Counted from the first letter of the stretch, positions 28,037 through 35,224 are shown. The stretch: DNA of 64,000 nt from Cladorhizidae sp. MBARI D1340-BT2 (GCA_028752905.1 JAQNBH010000017.1:37898929-37962928); one strand, 5' to 3'. The notes: generated from the sequence alone by a model not told the origin. Made by a program: numbers and translations.

Positions 28037-28715
28037 GCGTGCATGTGGAATGTGATTTACACCAGTGAGTGGGTGGGGCTGTCACAGGGTGTGTGCTTCT
28101 CTACTGCACAGGTCCAACGATGGCTTGATCCTGATAGTTTCCTCGTCGGATTGCTATTGTTCCTTCATAACATTCGAGCCTGACGAACTAGGAGCTGCAC
28201 TGGACACCAGCGTCATGTTTTCATCCACAGCAGCTAGTGAGAGAACCACTCCACTCCGAACGCCTCCGTCAACCGGAACGCCCCATTCGCCGGCCCCCTC
28301 AAAACCAAGTCTAGCTTATGGTTCCCCTAGCTCAGACTCTACTACCATATTAAATAATGACATCAATGGTGATGTCCCGTCTTCCTCTGGTCCGATCGTC
28401 CCTCAAGATGACGGAACCAAGCGAATCAGACCCACCATGATATCCGGCGTCATCACTTCACCCCTGCCCATCCCTACGTCCCCAGCTGCTCAAGTCGGTG
28501 AAGATAATGCAAGTGTGGAGATGCTTGTGGAAGAAGATGGAAAAGAAGTGTCTTCCGAGCCTCCTTCTCCGACTCTACCCAAGAACTCTGATGCTGCCGG
28601 AGACCATGTGGCTCACAGCAATCCTCCTCGGCCTCCTCGGCGAGTTGATTTCATCACGCTGTCATCCTTCAAGAACACTAACCAAGGGCCGGCCCCGACT
28701 TTAGAACAGCAATGA
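2466..28715 (+). CDS. CHAF1B: Chromatin assembly factor 1 subunit B (CAF-1 p60), 3' part, five exons
   Basis: CHAF1B is the WD-repeat subunit of the nuclear CAF-1 complex, which places H3-H4 on newly made DNA. Exons are 2466-2568, 9544-9613, 10155-10256, 13851-13976 and 28112-28715. Their phases join without a break to give 334 residues plus a stop. Recognisable blocks are [53 protein letters not shown] and [15 protein letters not shown], all in the order found in vertebrate p60. The N-terminal WD repeats lie left of the window. The C-terminal half of the last exon is low-complexity, rich in Pro and Ser, with short basic motifs. Introns 1, 3 and 4 hold large minisatellites, and intron 4 also holds a young LTR element. 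Its donor is GC rather than GT. The identification is secure; exon edges rest on splice consensus and phase. Confidence 0.95.
2569..2715 (+). repeat. Tandem copies of the CHAF1B exon end and its 5' splice site
   Basis: Right after the donor, units of about 32-36 bp repeat GTTCCTCATAACTCCAGGTA, the exon's own 3' end plus its splice donor. About four further copies follow, each with a CCAG|GTA site. The last one, ending CTCCAG|GTAATAC, is closest to the true junction. Splicing at any of these downstream copies would lengthen the exon. Confidence 0.85.
2780..3855. repeat. 73-bp minisatellite, about 15 copies
   Basis: Nearly identical 73-bp units containing AGTCTCCTTAGCATGCAGAC and CAGCAGCCAGTGAGGTTCTC. 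Variation is limited to a few positions (CCTCATC or CCACATC). The array lies in the CHAF1B intron between exons a and b. Confidence 0.97.
3856..4124. other. Unique intronic spacer
   Basis: Non-repetitive sequence between two minisatellites in the CHAF1B intron. I see no exon or mobile element in it. Confidence 0.5.
4125..7640. repeat. 41-bp minisatellite, about 85 copies
   Basis: A 41-bp unit, marked by GCTGCATGTGTCTGTATTGT and GATGCTACAGCATGTCCTAT, runs for about 3.5 kb. Units alternate between CCTATAG and CCTGTAG. A shortened unit lacking GATGCTACA recurs at intervals, for example near 4220, 4660 and 5140. That points to duplication of multi-unit blocks as well as of single units. Confidence 0.97.
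7795..9415. repeat. Compound TTA/TAT/GTT microsatellite with an internal duplication
   Basis: About 1.6 kb of ATT and ACT triplets, in places interrupted by TTGTATTGCTG. A unique block starting AAAAGTTAATAATATAATTA occurs at 7972 and again at about 8541. A segment of roughly 570 bp, microsatellite included, has therefore duplicated. The poly-Leu, poly-Tyr and poly-Ile open frames read here are artefacts of the triplets. Confidence 0.95.
9544..9613 (+). CDS. CHAF1B: CHAF1B exon b
   Basis: Acceptor TTTATAG ends at 9543 and donor GAG|GTACAT follows 9613. It enters in phase 1 and leaves in phase 2, encoding a segment that contains [10 protein letters not shown]. Choosing ATAG over the nearby GCAG acceptor keeps the same loop length as vertebrate p60. 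Confidence 0.88.
9614..10154. repeat. Short intron with degenerate GTTATTCATAG motifs
   Basis: The 541-bp intron between exons b and c. Much of it (about 9630-9990) is an irregular, diverged repeat of TGTTATTCATAGTACAT, unlike the uniform arrays elsewhere in this gene. Confidence 0.7.
10155..10256 (+). CDS. CHAF1B: CHAF1B exon c
   Basis: Acceptor CTGTTGCAG ends at 10154 and donor ACAAG|GTCACT follows 10256, a weak donor chosen because it gives the right phase. It encodes a segment containing [16 protein letters not shown], matching the CCPVYFELRP region of vertebrate p60. Confidence 0.87.
10262..12288. repeat. 29-bp minisatellite, about 70 copies
   Basis: A 29-bp unit marked by TATGTAGCTTACACTATGTG and TAATATTAG. 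Common variants are TTAGCACT for TTACACT (+2 bp) and TTTG for TTAG. It starts within about 10 bp of the donor of exon c. Confidence 0.97.
12370..13838. repeat. 38-bp minisatellite reaching a splice acceptor, about 38 copies
   Basis: A 38-bp unit marked by GGCTCCATGATGTCTTCATC and ACTTGCTGTCATTTGTTAG. The last copy ends about 12 bp before exon d, so the unit reaches the polypyrimidine tract and probable branch-point region of this intron. Confidence 0.97.
13851..13976 (+). CDS. CHAF1B: CHAF1B exon d with a GC splice donor
   Basis: Acceptor TGTCCTGCAG ends at 13850. The exon encodes blocks [15 protein letters not shown] and [15 protein letters not shown], the best-conserved part of the protein seen here. 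It ends in phase 2 within the Trp codon, and the intron starts GCAAGT rather than GT. The next exon supplies the last base of that Trp codon and continues SNDG, as in vertebrate p60, which supports the GC donor. Confidence 0.93.
14021..14043. repeat. Run of 23 G residues
   Basis: A 23-base poly-G run, 44 bp inside the last CHAF1B intron on the sense strand. Similar G or C runs occur near 474, 31420, 41800, 42313, 56808 and 57041. Confidence 0.95.
14044..15254. other. Unique intronic sequence
   Basis: Part of the last CHAF1B intron. No exon or recognisable element. Short open frames here lack any protein signature I know. Confidence 0.5.
15255..16435. mobile_element. Foldback-like element: 38-bp array between inverted flanks
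   Basis: The left flank contains AACTTTCTCAATAGTCAGC and CTCGACATTTTGGCAAGATG. The right flank, from 16391, contains CGAAACGTTGAGTGTTGAAG. The right flank matches the left in inverted orientation, both being copies of the dispersed Penelope-associated family seen at 34260 and 43083. Between them about 27 units of 38 bp carry ATTCCTGATGAAGGCTGGAG and CATCTAGCCTCCATCATT. A 30-bp sub-repeat with GTGTGGACACCTCATCAG sits at 15420-15535. The structure suggests a motif that was duplicated head to head and then expanded. Confidence 0.75.
16436..16640 (+). repeat. Fragment of the dispersed family
   Basis: It contains a TCCTCCACCACTC segment, CTTGAAGCCAAAAACAAA and GACCCTTTACCTTTTAAAAT. Related pieces occur near 35380-35415, 39560-39790 and 41080-41130, so this is a wider part of the same repeat family. 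Confidence 0.6.
16790..17032. repeat. 48-bp minisatellite, five copies
   Basis: Five nearly identical 48-bp units marked by GCCGTAACTATCAAGTTCCT and TGTCCATGTGCTGACAGAG. The unit is a multiple of three, which explains the open frames on both strands at 16663-17053. I do not treat these as genes. Confidence 0.95.
17033..18214. other. Unique intronic sequence
   Basis: Last CHAF1B intron between the 48-bp repeat and the LTR element. I see no exon, repeat array or mobile element in it. Confidence 0.5.
18245..18249. other. Target-site duplication, left copy (GGCTG)
   Basis: GGCTG directly abuts the left LTR and is matched by GGCTG at 23503-23507 after the right LTR. It is the usual 5 bp for Ty3/Gypsy integration. 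The target is the GATTGGCTGTACC unit of the local minisatellite. Confidence 0.9.
18250..18538 (-). repeat. 3' LTR of the Gmr1-like element
   Basis: A 289-bp repeat matching 23214-23502 with no difference that I can see. It holds the last 30 codons or so of the downstream reading frame, whose stop is at 18450. Confidence 0.95.
18450..20252 (-). CDS. Integrase C-terminus, reverse transcriptase and RNase H of the Gmr1-like element
   Basis: About 600 codons copying element RNA into DNA in cytoplasmic particles. The first 55 residues are the end of integrase, with a GPY/F-type module (KWKGPY at 15-20, then TYHVNML). The reverse transcriptase follows, with LDLAKGY (Asp 224) and the YMDD site at 285-288. 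RNase H follows with TDAS (Asp 436), ERECLAI (Glu 478), VTDHNCL (Asp 503) and NADGLSR (Asp 546), so the acidic residues are complete. No integrase core follows RNase H, which shows the Gmr1-type order. The frame has no proper start: the first codon is GTG, and it is most naturally the continuation of the upstream frame across a one-base offset. It ends inside the 3' LTR. Confidence 0.93.
   Translation of the reverse strand: MLVLLPSTTDKLSAKWKGPYTVERVLSSTTYRIEIPNQRVNRRTYHVNMLARWESPSAVCLFGAHDSLEEEKEFPQWDEDRTVKQEDINLGTELDKEMREAMQGEVRRHMRESEGKTGRTELIKMRIKTGDESPVSSPPYRLPQARKAVVKDEIAEMLREGIIEPSHSPWAAPIVLVGKKDGGVRMCIDYRKLNSKTVPDPFPIPRIEDLLDEISNARFITTLDLAKGYWQVPMDEESVEKTAFSTEFGKYHFKVMPFGLVGAPATFQRLMNGVFGDLPTGVSVYMDDVAIYSTTWEEHLRLVREVLNRLEKAGLKIKLKKCHFGMTECMYLGHRIGKGLVHPDAAKVSAIQEFKRPVRKKDVRAFLGLTGYYRRFVPHYSEIAVPLTDMTGKNEPDKLKWEEKHQKAFDRLRRALQEETVVKAPDTSRPFLLQTDASDIGIGAVLSQEDDSGTDNPVAYFSRKLKAAERNYATVERECLAIVDGVRHFQVYLVGVPFTVVTDHNCLKYLQTMRDSGGRLMRWALRLQPFDYRVVHRPGRENGNADGLSRQAWQMEEEPEIVTSLQGERGGVLGIHQDPQQQTDSQQPATPTQKIGAKEL
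18539..18556 (-). other. Polypurine tract
   Basis: On the - strand the sequence AGGGAGAGAGGGGAGGAG directly precedes the 3' LTR, as expected for the primer of plus-strand DNA synthesis. It lies inside the reading frame. Confidence 0.88.
20153..23161 (-). CDS. Gag, protease and integrase core of the Gmr1-like element
   Basis: About 1000 codons from an ATG 40 bp after the primer site. Residues 37-135 are a highly charged predicted coiled coil. Residues 210-300 resemble a SCAN domain ([17 protein letters not shown], then QWVRQQDP), which in vertebrates is thought to derive from the capsid of such elements. A CCHC knuckle spans C384, C387, H392 and C397. The protease shows LDSG at 429-432 and ALIGLDIL at 493-500. 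Integrase has a zinc-binding region (H685 or H692, with C722 and C725) and a DDE core at D754, D813 and E849, the last two 35 residues apart. The reading leaves the integrase sequence after about residue 970 and ends in about 30 unrelated residues, because the next bases continue integrase in the neighbouring frame. Confidence 0.93.
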   Translation of the reverse strand: MEKKVTRSNKEAESQGELAQMMAMMMKMQMESLDQMDKRAAEERKQREDEEREYRQHKEVKKEAWRIRKEITEKAQREIEEERRIQREEEAKKQKYLDDDRKERELQQQMCIADRQLAQGKRIAEENQKAQEERDHSHRTRSIPPITKLTDGTLIEEFLQTFEDHMQIAGVDKIYWTTHLTPVLDEKSLHFQNSLPLEEKRDFDSLCNQLITFHGIDADFYRKKWQEISKGNDTYQEVGQKIHQLANLWTKTLDSKEQVLDLFIREKMIEIMDGATAQWVRQQDPKTYREMGVLADRFVRSAVEKKEPQREQSRWPRQQSEWSRPRFERREYKPSFPQPPPWRSAGDSGYRQPAGPPPAGPQPSQQSQGANRPPAFDPIKGPRCFHCHEYGHIAKMCPSKACMMAGSLLEQMRTTAGKINGQETSKMILDSGCQMTQVHPRMIPRQFQRGRPTRIRCCHGDVKTLSTTTVSIQVLGRSTEIPVTVNPDIPGDALIGLDILDMGESGQSYMAIRKKRPRRQKKRWMTGLTTSSSSGSDLPHSSGGETDPHMSDEVGSSGETEQEKVMEKSEWDMEGMPQWEPEMFLQTKKRNVMTRAQKRQERLVHAMRWAASVDVVDGGNAEMRKAQWEDLSLRRVWRALETEGSPYTLEKGLLYRMPREGQTEMATKALVLPSPYREKVLRLAHISPLASHRGRNTTTQEVMRNFTWPGLRQDVADLCKRCQVCQKTVTRVPRKAKLVPLPIIETPFKRIAMDMIGPLPRTTEGHRFILTIVDYASRYPDAIPMQGTTSEEVAEALLTYISRVGIPEEILTDRGSNFTSDLMRQLYSRLGIKGIKTSAYHPETDGMVERYNGTLKAGLRKFTDRFPGEWHLSLPYVLFASRCAVHQTLGFSPFELIFGRQPRGPLDVVREQWEDPEKSAPSVVHFMTKTYERLEEAKTIAMEMEQKCKDRMVTWYDQKARNRSFVEGDWCWYCSLPPQTSSLQNGRGPTLWKEFSPAPHTG
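23201..23212 (-). other. Primer-binding site, tRNA-Leu type
   Basis: On the - strand TGGTGGCAGCGG lies one base after the 5' LTR. It is complementary to the ...CCGCTGCCACCA end expected for animal tRNA-Leu(AAG). The match stops after about 12 bases. The tRNA assignment is from memory of tRNA ends. Confidence 0.8.
23214..23502 (-). repeat. 5' LTR of the Gmr1-like element
   Basis: Copy of the LTR at 18250-18538. On the - strand TATAAAT (23381-23387) is a possible TATA box. No standard AATAAA poly(A) signal is obvious. Confidence 0.95.
23503..26170. repeat. 25-bp minisatellite interrupted by the LTR element, about 107 copies
   Basis: A 25-bp unit marked by TTCTGATTGGCTGTACCTAG. One partial copy lies left of the retrotransposon (about 18215-18249) and the rest on its right. 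Higher-order blocks are visible. A cluster with CCTAGGAGTCCTCTGATTGG recurs near 25500, 25730, 25830 and 26080, and a variant TGTACTAGGGGTGTTCTGAT recurs near 23550, 23820 and 24540. Confidence 0.97.
26171..26888. other. Unique intronic sequence
   Basis: AT-rich CHAF1B intron with no exon or repeat that I can support. Confidence 0.5.
26892..27355. mobile_element. PIF/Harbinger-like non-autonomous DNA transposon
   Basis: Inverted ends of about 14 bp (AGGCTGGTTCACAA) with TTA on both outer sides, a 3-bp target duplication typical of PIF/Harbinger. On the - strand the interior can be read as an acidic segment ([19 protein letters not shown]), possibly a remnant of transposon protein. Single copies of the end motif also occur at 45661 and at about 63666. 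Confidence 0.72.
27356..28111. other. 3' end of the last CHAF1B intron
   Basis: It contains three short copies of AATGTGGATCCATGC at 27505-27561, a GTT-rich stretch at 27750-27875 and an AC dinucleotide run at about 28003-28034. The acceptor CTACTGCACAG ends at 28111. Confidence 0.7.
28112..28715 (+). CDS. CHAF1B: CHAF1B last exon, C-terminal tail
   Basis: The first 30 codons finish the WD-repeat propeller ([15 protein letters not shown]). The rest is a Pro/Ser/Thr-rich tail ending at TGA 28713-28715. [10 protein letters not shown] (from 28416, about residue 236 of the visible part) resembles the B-domain motif by which HIRA and CAF-1 p60 proteins bind the histone chaperone ASF1. [11 protein letters not shown] near the end resembles RRVTLNTLQAW of vertebrate p60. 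Binding is inferred from motif likeness only. Confidence 0.93.
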
Positions 28716-29600
28716 TATTACATCACTATGTGTGTTGTGTGTGTGTGTTGTTCAGATGTATTGTCATGCCAGACTATATAGTATTATCAGCATGTATGTG
28801 CTTGTAAAACCACGCCCATCTAGTGCGCTGCTTTTATGCAGCAGCATTCTGGCACATTCTGGATCATGTGCATGTCACATGAATTTGTTTTTTGTTTGTT
28901 TTTACACGTGTTTAGGTATTTAAGTGCATTTTGCAACCCTTCTGGAGAATATTGGCCAAATGTTGTTTCTGTAGTCATTTTAGTAGAAAGTTGACATCAC
29001 AGAACTACAAGTAACTAGTTTCCCTTGGAAGTGGTGGGACTGAAACCTCCTACTAGTTGGGAGAAAGAAGGGGGGAAGAGGAAGAATGCAGAATGGCTTC
29101 ATGACCACCCCCCAGGATAGAGCATCAGTCCAAACTTGCCATCATCCTGTTAATTAATGCCACAAGAATCACTGAACACACATGATGTGTTCTTTTGTAT
29201 GTTATGTAGGATAAAAACATGACATTTCATTTTCCATTAGAACTCGTGTGTATTTGGGAGAGGGAGGCAGTCACACTTGGGGGGAAATTGATCTAAGTTG
29301 TGTTAAAAATTTTTTTTAATGGTACAGCTAGTGCAATATTTTTTAAAGTTTATTTATATTGTTTATTATTGTTATTTTATTTTTTTATCATTTATTTTTT
29401 TCTCGCATGTCCGAGTTACTTACTTAGAGAATATATATAATATAATATATATATAATATATATATATATATGAATAGGTGGGGGAGAGTCAGTAGCATAA
29501 CTCAGCAAACATGGTCATCAAACATGATCTTCCTCAGGGTGATTATGAGGCGAGCTGTTTAAATACACCACTAACAAACCCATCATGACATTAGTCCAGA
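28716..29600 (+). other. CHAF1B 3' untranslated and downstream region
   Basis: Sequence after the stop, becoming AT-rich with T runs from about 29310 and an AT dinucleotide stretch at 29430-29470. I found no clear AATAAA signal soon after the stop, so the transcript end cannot be placed. Confidence 0.5.
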
Positions 29601-29604
29601 CTGT

Positions 29605-31090
29605 GTATATATTGTGAGAGACTCTGTGTATATATACAGTATATATAGTGAGACTGTGTGTATATATAAAGTATATATAGTGAGACTGTGTGTATATACA
29701 GTATATATAGTGAGACTGTGTGTATATACAGTATATATAGTGAGACTGTGTATATATATACAGTATATATAGTGAGACTGTGTATATATACAGTATATAT
29801 AGTGAGACTGTGTATATATACTGTGTATATATAGTGAGACTGTGTGTATATATACAGTATATATAGTGAGACTGTGTGTGTATATACAGTATATATAGTG
29901 AGACTGTGTATATATACAGTATATATAGTGAGACTGTGTATATATACAGTATATATAGTGAGACTGTGTGTATATATACAGTATATATAGTGAGACTGTG
30001 TGTATATATACAGTATATATAGTGAGACTGTGTGTATATACAGTATATATAGTGAGACTGTGTATATATACAGTATATATAGTGAGACTGTGTATATATA
30101 CACTATATATAGTGAGACTGTGTGTGTATATATACAGTATATATAGTGAGACTGTGTGTATATATACAGTATATATAGTGAGACTGTGTGTATATATACA
30201 GTATATATAGTGAGACTGTGTATATATATACAGTATATATAGTGAGACTGTGTGTATATACAGTATATATAGTGAGACTGTGTGTATATATACAGTATAT
30301 ATAGTGAGACTGTGTGTATATATACAGTATATATAGTGAGACTGTGTGTGTATATACAGTATATATAGTGAGACTGTGTGTATATACAGTATATATAGTG
30401 AGACTGTGTGTATATATACAGTATATATAGTGAGACTGTGTATATATGCAGTATATATAGTGAGACTGTGTGTGTATATACAGTATATATAGTGAGACTA
30501 TGTATATATATACAGTATATATAGTGAGACTGTGTATATATACAGTATATATAGTGAGACTATGTATATATATATAGTATATATAGTGAGACTGTGTATA
30601 TATACAGTATATATAGTGAGACTGTGTGTATATATATACAGTATATATAGTGAGACTATGTATATATATAGTATATATAGTGAGACTGTGTATATATACA
30701 GTATATAGTGAGACTGTGTGTATATATACAGTATATATAGTGAGACTGTGTGTATATATACAGTATATATAGTGAGACTGTGTGTATATATACAGTATAT
30801 ATAGTGAGACTCTGTATATATATACAGTATATAGTGAGACTGTGTATATATATATACAGTATATATAGTGAGACTGTGTGTGTATATACAGTATATAATA
30901 GTGAGACTGTATATATATATACAGTATATATAGTGAGACTGTGTGTGTATATACAGTATATAATAGTGAGACTGTGTGTATATATATAGTATATATAGTG
31001 AGACTGTGTGTGTATATACAGTATATATAGTGAGACTGTATATATACAGTATATATAGTGAGACTGTGTGTATATATAGTATATAGAAAG
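29605..31090. repeat. Alternating-purine/pyrimidine minisatellite, about 48 copies
   Basis: Units of about 26-34 bp marked by TATATATAGTGAGACTGTGT and TATATATACAG. The length varies through the TA and TG dinucleotide parts. Open frames of up to 366 codons on the - strand (Ser-Leu-Tyr-Ile-Leu-Tyr repeats) arise from the repeat and are not genes. Confidence 0.96.
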
Positions 31091-33060
31091 TGCTTGCCAT
31101 GATATTGTATGCCAACCAATTCATGAGTTTTTGCAGAACAGAACATCCATTCTTTGTGCTTGGCAGGCCACCTTACAACAAGCTCATTATAATTATACAA
31201 CACAAATTTTTGTTATTGCAGCACCCATATATTAATTATGTATTTATTGTTAATTAGTTAATTAGTTATTAGTTTTAATTAGTTATTAGTTTGGTATTTT
31301 TAAAAAATTTATAATTTAAAAAAAATTAAAAATTAAATTAAATATTATTTTTTTAATATTTGTTTTATGGGCGAAGATATTGAAGCGAAGATATTGAAGT
31401 CCATTTTTGTGTGGGTGGGGGTGGGGGGGGGGGGGACTGTATGATTGAACCTCACAAATTGTGTTATCAATTATAAGATTAAAAATTGAATTTGATATTT
31501 TAACAGTATATATGTGTGTTAGTTCTATAACAAATTAAGCTGAGGTGGCAAGTCTGAATATAGGTCATTGGTGAATCCCCGGGACGAGGCATTTTGTTAA
31601 AAATAATCGTCATCTTCTGACAATGATTGATGGTGGTAATTGTTGTGGAGTCCGCTGCTGAAGCTCATGCGGTGGTGCAGGAATGGATTGATCTGTGTGG
31701 GAGGGCTGGGTGTGGAGCAGCTGATGGATGACACACTGCCGGGGTGACCTGAAGTGAGATCGCAATACATCACTGTAACATTTCATCAGAATGCAAGCAA
31801 TATAACAGTCTGTCCTGCTCTCAACGAACTCCCTGTTGATATAACGAGCTAGAGCATCTGGCAAAATATTGATCGAGTAAATTTAAATTGCTGATCAAGA
31901 AAGTCGTTATATACGTCGTGATTTGATAGCACAGGAATATATCCTACATCATGAGCATTATCAATGTCTTAGACCTATGTAGCTACTGCCCTGGCCTTGG
32001 AGCCCCTATATACTCCCCAGTAGCAAACCTTGATGATTCAATGCCAGGAGAAACAACACGAATATAATGACTTTCTCAATGTTCACCTTATAATTTTTTT
32101 ATTCTCGATGTTCTGGCTAGATGCCCTCAAATATATATTGGCAGGCAACAAGCCTACCAAAGACAGTCTTTAAAAGTTGTCAGTCAAGGGATGTAATATA
32201 TGCCAGTATATAGCTGGCAAAAGTGTGGTTATCATAATTATTATGTTTGCACTTACCAATCAATGTTTGCATTAGAGTTTATGACTGCGGTTCAGCAAAG
32301 TGAAATTTTCCCCTCAAACTCGTGCTTGACATTAGGCTCTATAACTACTTCATATGACCTGAGGACCAATCCAAGATCAGCTTTTTGTCTTTAATTTTCA
32401 ACTGAATGCCATACTACTATTAGGGAACTGCAACAGAATGGGGGCAATCATTCACTCCACTGCACAATGCTACTAGCTGACTGATGAAGAATTGGTGGAG
32501 CAAGAAAACTGATTTGTAATATATCTTCAGCTGCCCCCTCTCTGTCTCTGCTTTAGGCAGTGAACTTTGCTATATATATATACCTCCACCACCATCCTCT
32601 TGATGTTCTCGACTTTCAGATTAAAATTTATCTGCGCATATATACACGAGTCAAGTGCACATTGGGAATAAAATTGGGAGGAGAGCTTATAGACCTCGTA
32701 AGGGCACAAATACTATTGGAGGGAAAATACCAGTCAAGGAAATACACTCTTAACAAACTTTCAGTTGACGTAATGAAATTACAATGACCTTAATTACCAA
32801 CTTGAAATTTACTCCCTCGATGTTTCAATAGGTGCTCCAGGAATAATGAGAGGTTAAGACTCGCATGAGCTTGTTACACACCGGTAACTAGCTATCCACC
32901 ACGTGATACAAACCACACCCTCGCACACACGTGCAGATATATATTTCACATGTTTTGTGGTTTCTAAGGGTTCTGGTGTGTATACTTATACTAACTACTT
33001 CAACAACAAAAAAATTCAAGGCACGTTGGAAATGTTCTTGGAGCAAAAAATGAGGCTAAG
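31091..33060. other. Intergenic sequence with fragments of the dispersed family
   Basis: Mostly unique and AT-rich, with a poly-G run near 31416-31435. Pieces of the Penelope-associated family are seen at about 31800-31875 (CTCAACGAACTCCCTGTTGA, GAGCATCTGGC), 32055-32130 and 32760-32920 (ACTCCCTCGATGTTTC, CACCACGTGATACAAACCAC). I see no convincing exon. Confidence 0.55.
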
Positions 33061-33061
33061 A

Positions 33062-34195
33062 ACCTGCCTGAGTGAGTTAGAGCTAAGATATGAGCTTTTG
33101 TTGATGAGTTAGAGCTGAAGTATGAGCTTTTGTTGGTGAGTTAGAGCTGAGATATGAGCTTTTGTTGGTGAGTTAGAGCTGAGATATGAGCTTTTGTTGG
33201 TGAGTTAGAGCTGAGGTATGAGCTTTTGTTAATGAGTTAGAGCTGAGATATGAGCTTTTGTTGGTGAGTTAGAGCTGAGATATGAGCTTTTGTTGGTGAG
33301 TTAGAGCTAAGATATGAGCTTTTGTTGATGAGTTAGAGCTGAGATATGAGCTTTTGTTGACGAGTTAGAGCTGAGATATGAGCTTTTGTTGATGAGTTAG
33401 AGCTGAGATATGAGCTTTTGTTGGTGAGTTAGAGCTGAGATATGAGCTTTTGTTTGTGAGTTAGAGCTGAGATTGTTGATGAGTTAGAGCTGAGATACGA
33501 GCTTTTGTTGATGACTTAGAGCTGAGATATGAGCTTTTGTTGATGAGTTAGAGCTGAGATATAAGCTTTTGTTGATGAGTTAGTGCTGAGATATGAGCTT
33601 TTGTTGGTGAGTTAGAGCTAAGATGTGAGCTTTTGTTGATGAGTTAGAGCTGAGATATGAGCTTTTGTTGACGAGTTAGAGCTGAGATATGAGCTTTTGT
33701 TTGTGAGTTAGAGCTGAGATATGAGCTTTTGTTGGTGAGTTAGTGCTGAGATATGAGCTTTTGTTGATGAGTTAGAGCTGAGATATGAGCTTTTGTTGGT
33801 GAGTGATATGAGCGTTTGTTTGTGAGTTAGAGCTGAGATATGAGCTTTTGTTGATGAGTTAGAGCTGATTTTGTTGGTGAGTTAGAGCTGAGATATGAGC
33901 TTTTGTTGGTGAGTTAGAGCTGAGATATAAGCTTTTGTTGATGAGTTAGTGCTGAGATATGAGCTTTTGTTGGTGTTAGAGCTGAGATATGAGCTTTTGT
34001 TGGTGAGTTAGAGCTGAGGTATGAGCTTTTGTTAATGAGTTAGAGCTGAGATATGAGCTTTTGTTGGTGAGTTAGAGCTGAGATATGAGCTTTTGTTGGT
34101 GAGTTAGAGCTGAGATATGAGCTTTTGTTGATGAGTTAGTGCTGAGATATGAGCTTTTGTTGGTGAGTTAGAGCTGAGATATGAGCTTTTGTTGT
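33062..34195. repeat. 32-bp minisatellite, about 35 copies
   Basis: A 32-bp unit marked by GAGTTAGAGCTGAGATATGA and GCTTTTGTTG, with a few shortened units near 33470, 33800 and 33870. Confidence 0.96.
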
Positions 34196-34254
34196 TGTGT
34201 TTGTGGCATTTGACATTTACGAGAAACAAAACTTTTTTTTAACCAACTAAATTG

Positions 34255-34405
34255 TAATGTCTCACTGAACTCTCAGTTAGCATTACAATAACCTTCTCAA
34301 TAATCAACTTCAAATTGTATTCTCTCGACATTTTGACTAGATGCTCTAGCCTTCATCAGGAATAATGTAATGGTCAACTGAGAGTTCATTGAGAGAATAA
34401 TAATA
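34255..34405 (-). repeat. Dispersed Penelope-associated repeat with a hammerhead-like core
   Basis: On the - strand ACTCTCAGTTGACC is followed by CATTATTCCTGATGAAGG, a stem (GGCTAGA/TCTAGTC with a GCA loop) and a degraded form of the CGAAACGTC segment. It then runs into TTGAAGTTGATTATTGAGAA. It lies directly downstream of the GIY-YIG fragment on the same strand, linking the dispersed family to Penelope-like elements. Confidence 0.7.
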
Positions 34406-34469
34406 ATAAAAAAATAAAAATAACAACAACAATAATAACAACAACAATAAATAAGGATAATTATGGTGG

Positions 34470-34924
34470 TCGTGGCTTCAAGTTCAGGCTCTTGAGAGTG
34501 GCCACCCAGCAATCAGGCAAGTCCATTCGATTGAACCGCTCACACTTTGGTGCTAGGCTGATGTGCAATACCTCCTTCACTAGCAGTTCCTTCTGTCTTC
34601 TGGCCTGGTGGCTTCCTCCCACAAAATAGGATCTCTATTATCCCATTCATGCTCAGACTTCTCTTTATTACACTTTCTACAGGCATCTTGATGTTCTTTC
34701 ACTCTGGTCTCCAGTCTTCTGGTGGTCTCCCCTATGTAGTATTTCTCACAGCTACAAGGGATGCGGTACACAATGCATGAGTGCATATTAGCTGGTAAAA
34801 CGTCCTTCACTCTGCTCAGTTGTGTCCTCAGAGTTCTTCCCGATCTGAAAACGACTTTGATGTTGAACTTCCTGCAGATCCTTCTGATGTCTTCACTCAT
34901 CCCTGAACTTGAAGCCACCACCAT
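34470..34924 (-). pseudogene. Penelope-like element fragment, GIY-YIG endonuclease C-terminus
   Basis: The translated - strand contains SEDIRRICRKFNIKVVF, FRSGRTLRTQLSRVKDVLP, then VYRIPCSCEKYYIGETTRR and LETRVKEHQDAC. These are the characteristic end of a Penelope-like retroelement protein: the linker after reverse transcriptase and the GIY-YIG nuclease. Near 34585 the frame shifts by one, and the usual end (KELLVKEVLHISLAP, then LPDCWVATLK) continues in another frame to about 34470. No reverse transcriptase is present; the upstream sequence at 34925-35200 is AT-rich filler. It is a 5'-truncated, dead copy. Confidence 0.88.
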
Positions 34925-35215
34925 CTTCTTATTTTATTATTTATTTTCTTTAATATCTTTAATACTTTTATAATTAACTTGTTTTTTATATTTTAATTTT
35001 TTGTTTGTTATTATTTTGTTTGTTATTATTATTGTTTGTTATTATTATTATGTGTACATATTTTATTTATTATTTATTTGTTTATTTTGTTTATTTATTT
35101 ATTAAAAATATATATTTATTTTTATTTATTTATTATATATATACATATTTGTTGATTAGTTATTAATATTATTATTATTTTATATATTGTTTATTTCCCC
35201 ACATCCAGTTCACAT
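34925..35215. repeat. AT-rich low-complexity sequence
   Basis: Runs of TTATTT and TTTATTTATT with no coding or structural signal. Confidence 0.8.
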
Positions 35216-35224
35216 GCTGGACAC

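Noticed and set aside
29591..31203. - strand frames of up to 366 codons rich in Tyr, Ile, Leu and Ser
   Set aside because: Direct translation of the TATATA/GTGAGAC array; overlapping frames are open equally.
31610..31864. - strand frame with INREFVESRTDCYIACILMK
   Set aside because: Overlaps a fragment of the dispersed non-coding family (the GAACTC/GTTGATATAA part), so the reading is probably incidental.
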